The notes beneath the pieces were generated by a model. That model saw only the letters and a list, made by a program, of their open reading frames with translations. It had not been told where the DNA came from and searched no databases. Source: Ceratobasidium sp. AG-K (taxonomy: Eukaryota; Basidiomycota; Agaricomycetes; Cantharellales; Ceratobasidiaceae). Taken from it: DNA of 64,000 nt. Shown here one piece after another: positions 59,781 through 64,000 of this stretch; position 1 is the first letter of the stretch, and each line of letters starts with the position of its first letter. The position numbers and the translations under genes were made by a program. The DNA is taken from positions 3,720,001-3,784,000 of the forward strand of contig JAWNGF010000001.1 of assembly GCA_037039685.1 (NCBI GenBank), given 5' to 3'.

Positions 59781-61971
59781 ATGGGTAATACATACAAAAA
59801 CTACCAGAAAAAACGCGCTAGGGACAGAGAGGCAGCAGTTGCCCGGGCAGTCCGTGAGGCGCGAGCTCCAGGGAGGCCATCCAAGGTCTCAGACCGAGCA
59901 ATTGCTCGGAAGCATGATGTGCCCAGTTCCACCTTATCTGCACGTCTCAATGGTCGTCCAGATCGCAAGGATGCACATGTATCCCAGCAGCTTCTCACTG
60001 CGGAACAGGAGGACGCACTCGTCAAGCTGATAGTCCTGCGAGGTGTTTCAGGGCTCCCAATGTCGAAGGAAGAGGTGTCAGCATATGCAAATACCTTTTT
60101 GGATGGAGGACAGGTTGGTCGACATTGGCACCGAGCGTTTTTTGAGCGGCACAAATCATCCCTTTGCTTCAAGCGCGCCACAGGACTTGATCCTAAACGT
60201 GCCTCAGGTTTCAACAAAAAAACCGTACAATCGCACCTGGAGATGTGGAAGGAGATACTCACTGAGTATGCAATCCCACCAACCAATATATACAACATGG
60301 ATGAGAAGGGAATTCAACTCGGGGGTGGGCGACATGGCAGTCGGCGCCGCTTCTACTTTGGGTCTGGTCAGAAAAACTACTACCGGGTCAAACGCGACTC
60401 ACTCGAGCTGGTTACAATTATCGAGGTTGGATGTGCAGATGGCACAGCACCAATCAAGCCAGCTTTCATTTTAACCAATGGGAGTCTGGGGTGTTGGTGG
60501 GATAATAACATGGTTGGCGGGTAAGTTCTGTTTCGTCACTCAATGAGCAATCGCGTGTCTGACTGCATGCATCAGAGTAGGGCTTAGTGAGAATGGCTGG
60601 ACCGACAATGTGCTCACCGAGCAGTGGTTTGAGGGTCAATTTATCCCTCAGGCGCAGGCACGAAATACAAGTGGCCGGCCAATTATACTTTTGCTTGATG
60701 GCCACGGCTCCCATATCACAGACAATATGCGAACAATTGCCTACCACAACAACATATTCTTAGTCTGCCTGCCTCCAAAAACGACTCACCGGCTACAGCC
60801 TCTTGACGTTGGCGTCTTCGGGCCGATCCAAGCAGAGTGGGCGAAGTTGTGCGAGAACATGGCTGCAAACAATGAGCCTGTCGAAAAATCGAATGTAATC
60901 GACCACTATACGATGATCAGGCAGGCTACACTCACCTCGAAACTTGTTTCCGATTCCTGGCAACACACTGGTCACTACCCCGTCGATCCCAACATCTTTA
61001 CAGAGGCCGATTACGCCCCGAGCATCATCACATCTTACCTGTCACATATGCCCAGTGGATACCCGCAAGAGGTCCCGAGCTCTGCTGAATCCGCAAGCTT
61101 TACAGGAGGTGAAAGCGAGGCCGAGGATTCCAACAAGTCAGATTCTGACTATGTCGGGTTCTCCGAGGCTGACACACACTGTGGGGAGCGATTGGTACAA
61201 GACAAGCGTATTACCACCCGAGACTGGTGAGCATAATCAATATGGAATAGATTAAATACATAACTTACCATCTTCAACCCCGGTAAAAGGCTAAAGCAAG
61301 CCTTGCATGTTCGCGGTGACACGGACCCATCTACAGCCAATCAACCCCGTTGTTCACCAAATCCCGATAAGCGAATTGCCGAACTTGAAGCTGAAGTTGC
61401 ACAGGCCAAAGCAGAGAGGAACTATGCTGTAATGGCGTTCGAGATTGCGAGCGCTGGTGAACGTAGTGCAAACGCACACTGCACGCTTGCACAGCGTGTA
61501 AATCAAGATCTGACGACGCGCTTACACAACATCACTACGAAGCCGAAGCGACAACCCGTGGACAACGTTTTTCAGGGTCAGAAACACGGCTTCCTAACAG
61601 CGCCCGAGGCGAAAGAGCGACACATGGAACAGGTCAAGGAAAGACAGAAAGCGAATGCGGACAAGGCTCGGGAACACGCCGCAAAGGAACAAAGGACCCG
61701 TGACGAGAACCTTGCTAGGTCTAACCTAGTAAGCAACCCGACGCACACATTTGGTGGCACCATTGCCGGACTGAGACACGCTCGGAAATCCAACTTGCAA
61801 GATGTTGCGGCAACACTCGGGCTTGAATATGGCAGTGTGACGAAAAGAGAGCTTTACGAGAGGATAGTTACCCACTTTGACCAACATCCAGACTTGAAAT
61901 CTCATGCTAAATACTCAAGTCTTTTCTCTTCGCGCAAAACTGTAGCCTCGTCATCTAATGTACAGATATAG
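59781..61971 (+). CDS. DDE transposase, pogo/Tigger type with coiled coil and SAP-like C-terminus
   Basis: Exons 59781-60520, 60576-61226 and 61290-61971 sum to 691 codons including stop with no break (690 residues). An N-terminal psq/CENP-B-like helix-turn-helix (residues about 30-60, GRPSKVSDRAIARKHDVPSS) is followed by a second DNA-binding region around residues 70-135, then the DDE_1 catalytic domain with Asp174 (YNMDEKGIQ), Asp288 (LLLDGHGSH) and Asp324 (LQPLDVGVFGPI), 35 residues between the last two. The third exon adds a coiled coil (RIAELEAEVAQAKAERNYAV, EQVKERQKANADKAREHA) and a SAP-like helix pair (LQDVAATLGLEYGSVTKREL). All acidic residues are present, so activity is plausible. 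Confidence 0.92.
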
Positions 61972-62235
61972 ATACCATGCTGACAAATTACACAGATATA
62001 CTATTTATGGCACATCTTTTTGTACCCGCTGATGCTTAGCTCATTCCGATCTCGGCCCGGCTGTCCCACTTGTCGGTCAGCCCCCCCTTTTGACTTCACC
62101 CCCTGGTTCTCCCCCGCTGATCAATTTTTTATATGGTCAAGATCGCAGGGTCATAGTTGATACCGAGCGGGCTGTCATTGCCAAGTCCGGGACGGTTTGA
62201 ACTGGTTTCGGACGCGTAAGAGACAACCATCAATC

Positions 62236-62261
62236 GTGTCCCGGTACCCGGGCAGCTCTAG
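62236..62261 (-). repeat. Right terminal inverted repeat, 26 bp
   Basis: Reverse complement of 59259-59284 with no mismatch. Confidence 0.95.
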
Positions 62262-62263
62262 TA
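62262..62263. other. TA target-site duplication, right copy
   Basis: The TA following the right inverted repeat; the host coding sequence resumes at 62264. Confidence 0.85.
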
Positions 62264-63510
62264 TCACGAGGAGTCGCTCTGAATCCAGTTCAAATCGAGC
62301 AATCGGCCACGCCACCGATTAACGTCCACGGGACGATCGGCAGATCTTTGTTTCCGAGAACCCTTGATGCGATCGAGCCAGGGCCCGAAGACGATCCGCC
62401 TTCTCGGGCACTTTCGCCTCGGCAATCACGGCATACCACCCTTGGTAGAACGTCACCCGCTCTAGCGCCTCATCTCGCAACATGGTTCATCATCGTTATT
62501 GCCGTTAGCGTTGACGACCTAAAGGATCCCGACACCGACCTTTCGTTTATTCTGGGGGCCCTCACGTCTGCCGCGGTACACCTTGTATCGCTTCTCGATG
62601 ACGAAGCTACCCACACATCCATTCGGCATGAGCTTCGTCAACTGTACCAGAAAGCCCAGCAGAGCCCCGGCTCGCGCTTACTCGTTTATCTCACAGGGCT
62701 CGGTGAAGAATCGGGCATGCGCTTGTTTGCGGATGCGATCATTGGCGCGGAGGATCTCAAACGTTGGCTCGTAGAACTACACACGGAATCAACCCACCCA
62801 CCACCCGCCTTGGGTGTCATTTTTGACGTCTGCCGGCTCACTGCACTTCTCAATCCCAGTTTGAATTTCTGTCTCGCGATCGTTTGGTCGTGTTTGGTAG
62901 ACCGGCTAGCGTACGCGCTCGACTTTGGCCTAGAGCTCCCAAGCTCGTGCTTTCTCAATTCGTTGTTCTTGGCGGCGCATGATGTCCTCGTGGGGTCCAT
63001 GGATTTTGAGCACGCGTTCAAGTCTCGACTGGCTGAGCAGGGGGCACTACTTCAGTTCATCCATCACAGGCGGCACGAGGGCAACAAGCGTTACAACAGA
63101 TGTACCGAGACTGGCCCATGTCGCCCCCCCAGCCCACAAGAGTCCGAGTGGGAACAAGCCGGGGTGAGTGTGGTCACAGTTAAAGCATGCGTTCACTAAC
63201 CTCCCGGCTCAGCTAGACACCCTTCTCGCCTTGGGTGAACTGATCAAGTCCGAGTTCCCTGATGTTGCGCACCGCGTTCATGCTGAGATAACCAAGAAGA
63301 TGACATGTTGGAAGTTTTTGGATTCTGGTACGGTCCCAGAGCTTGGTGCACAAAAATATGCTAACACAACGTGTCGCAGAGTCTCGTGCGGTTCTAGGTC
63401 CAAGCGCTGGGTGCGGCGATCGCTCCACCGGCCACTCGTCCAAGTGCCACCGTGGGAGTACCGGAGCGACCACACAGGCGACGGCACCAATCCGGGAAGT
63501 CGACTCGTAG

Positions 63511-64000
63511 GCTTCAAAGGATATTTATTTATCCCTTCTATCTCTTTCTCTCTTATGATTTATCGTATGACGGATGTACAGCATCGGACATACGCGCCGT
63601 TTTATTTTCATCTCATATATCTATCGCGTTCCTCGCACGGCCAACTCACAAACAGTTATTTACTACTTTATGTTCACCGCACCACTGACGATTATTTTGC
63701 ATTCGATGGCGTGTTTGTTGTGTTCAGTGGCGTGTTCGCCTCATTTGTTCGCACATTTAAATTAAAGCAAATATAACACGAAGACATGATGATTGCATTG
63801 CCGAGGACCATCGGCTCTTGCTTTATCGAGATTTAGTGAACCAACAAGGGATTTATACTCAGCAAACAGCGGGGTTGAGATAATGCTACCCTCTTCCACC
63901 TTCCAATAGGTTCACGTGAGTAAATTCATACGCAGCTAGATCACATCGCTGAAACCAATACAACCCGCCGATGCAAGGCGCCGAGACTGTTGCATGGTTA
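63511..64000. other. Downstream flank of copy 4, nothing recognised
   Basis: AT-rich sequence following the copy 4 stop up to the window edge; no gene recognised. Confidence 0.35.

Larger units (their letters stand above)
59259..62261 (+). mobile_element. pogo/Tigger-like (Tc1-mariner superfamily) DNA transposon
   Basis: A 3,003-bp element bounded by perfect 26-bp terminal inverted repeats (59259-59284 and 62236-62261). The left one starts CTAGAGCTGCCCGGGTACCG; each repeat is itself partly palindromic (CCCGGGTACCGGG). It is flanked by a TA duplication, the hallmark of Tc1-mariner/pogo insertion. It carries one intact three-exon transposase on the plus strand. About 500 bp of non-coding sequence precede the gene and 260 bp follow it. 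Confidence 0.93.
58344..63510 (+). pseudogene. Membrane-anchored caspase-like protein, copy 4, split by a transposon
   Basis: Exons 58344-58515, 58555-58791, 58847-58957, 59033-59185, then exon 5 starting at 59242 and interrupted after the TA at 59257-59258 by the transposon, resuming at 62264 and ending at 63163, then 63213-63327 and 63380-63510. Leaving out the element plus one TA, the parts sum to 612 codons including stop, with no other break. The features match copies 2 and 3: a transmembrane helix (ILIVFLGILVVACTLVWIL), linker motif LGCEQCRGPAC, VYLTGLGEESG with Leu for His, GVIFDVCRLT with Cys kept, LPSSCFLNSLFLAAHD and a helical tail exon. The first Cys of the CxxCx5C motif is Tyr here. 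As it stands the mRNA is interrupted by 3 kb. The choice of first ATG is uncertain. Confidence 0.75.

Overview
The window looks like nuclear DNA of a filamentous basidiomycete, most likely an Agaricomycete (Rhizoctonia/Ceratobasidium-like; this placement is inference, no search was run). Genes are cut by many 45-75 bp introns with GT..AG ends and CTAAC/CTGAC-type branch sites. The conserved genes are ordinary fungal housekeeping genes, and between them sit fast-evolving, multi-copy, lineage-specific families. No rRNA gene, CRISPR array or convincing tRNA gene was seen.

Left and middle part (1-46 kb). Recognisable conserved genes are a Rab6/Ypt6 GTPase (2.2-3.1 kb), methylenetetrahydrofolate reductase (3.2-5.6 kb, minus), a GMC alcohol oxidase (6.7-10.0 kb), the mitochondrial tRNA 2-thiouridylase MTU1/SLM3 (14.5-16.3 kb, minus), divergent from the centromere protein CENP-C/Mif2 (16.4-19.1 kb), TAP42 (25.0-26.3 kb, minus), divergent from the NMD helicase UPF1 (26.4-30.15 kb), an APC15-like subunit (34.9-35.6 kb), a MYND-finger protein (37.7-39.6 kb), the alternative clamp-loader subunit CTF18 (41.4-44.6 kb) and the ESCRT-III subunit VPS2/CHMP2 (44.9-45.9 kb). 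Several of their promoters carry CACGTG boxes 30-110 bp upstream of the start codon. Interspersed are: a three-copy family of small multi-span membrane proteins (called T here), two copies of which sit next to copies of a long helical protein (H), giving an H+T two-gene module present twice in opposite orientation, one H copy being a wreck; a helical protein with a potential N-myristoylation site and a basic tail; and two degenerate Rho-like GTPases.

Right part (46-63.5 kb). This is a tandem array of 3-4 kb segments, each carrying (or formerly carrying) a gene for a membrane-anchored protein with a caspase/metacaspase-like fold. In all three well-preserved paralogues the position of the catalytic histidine is leucine (TGLG instead of SGHG) while the cysteine of the FDxC strand is kept. 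Copy 1 is a truncated, frameshifted pseudogene; copies 2 and 3 have complete seven-exon models (558 and 533 codons, same exon plan); copy 4 has an exon split by a 3,003-bp pogo/Tigger-like DNA transposon with perfect 26-bp inverted repeats, a TA target duplication and an intact 690-aa transposase. Removing the element plus one TA leaves copy 4 with an open 611-codon frame, so the insertion is recent. A 280-bp foldback (MITE-like) element with a 19-G run lies between copies 2 and 3.

Gene models of conserved genes were built by reading splice sites against known family sequence and are fairly secure; starts of the T genes and models of the lineage-specific genes are less so.
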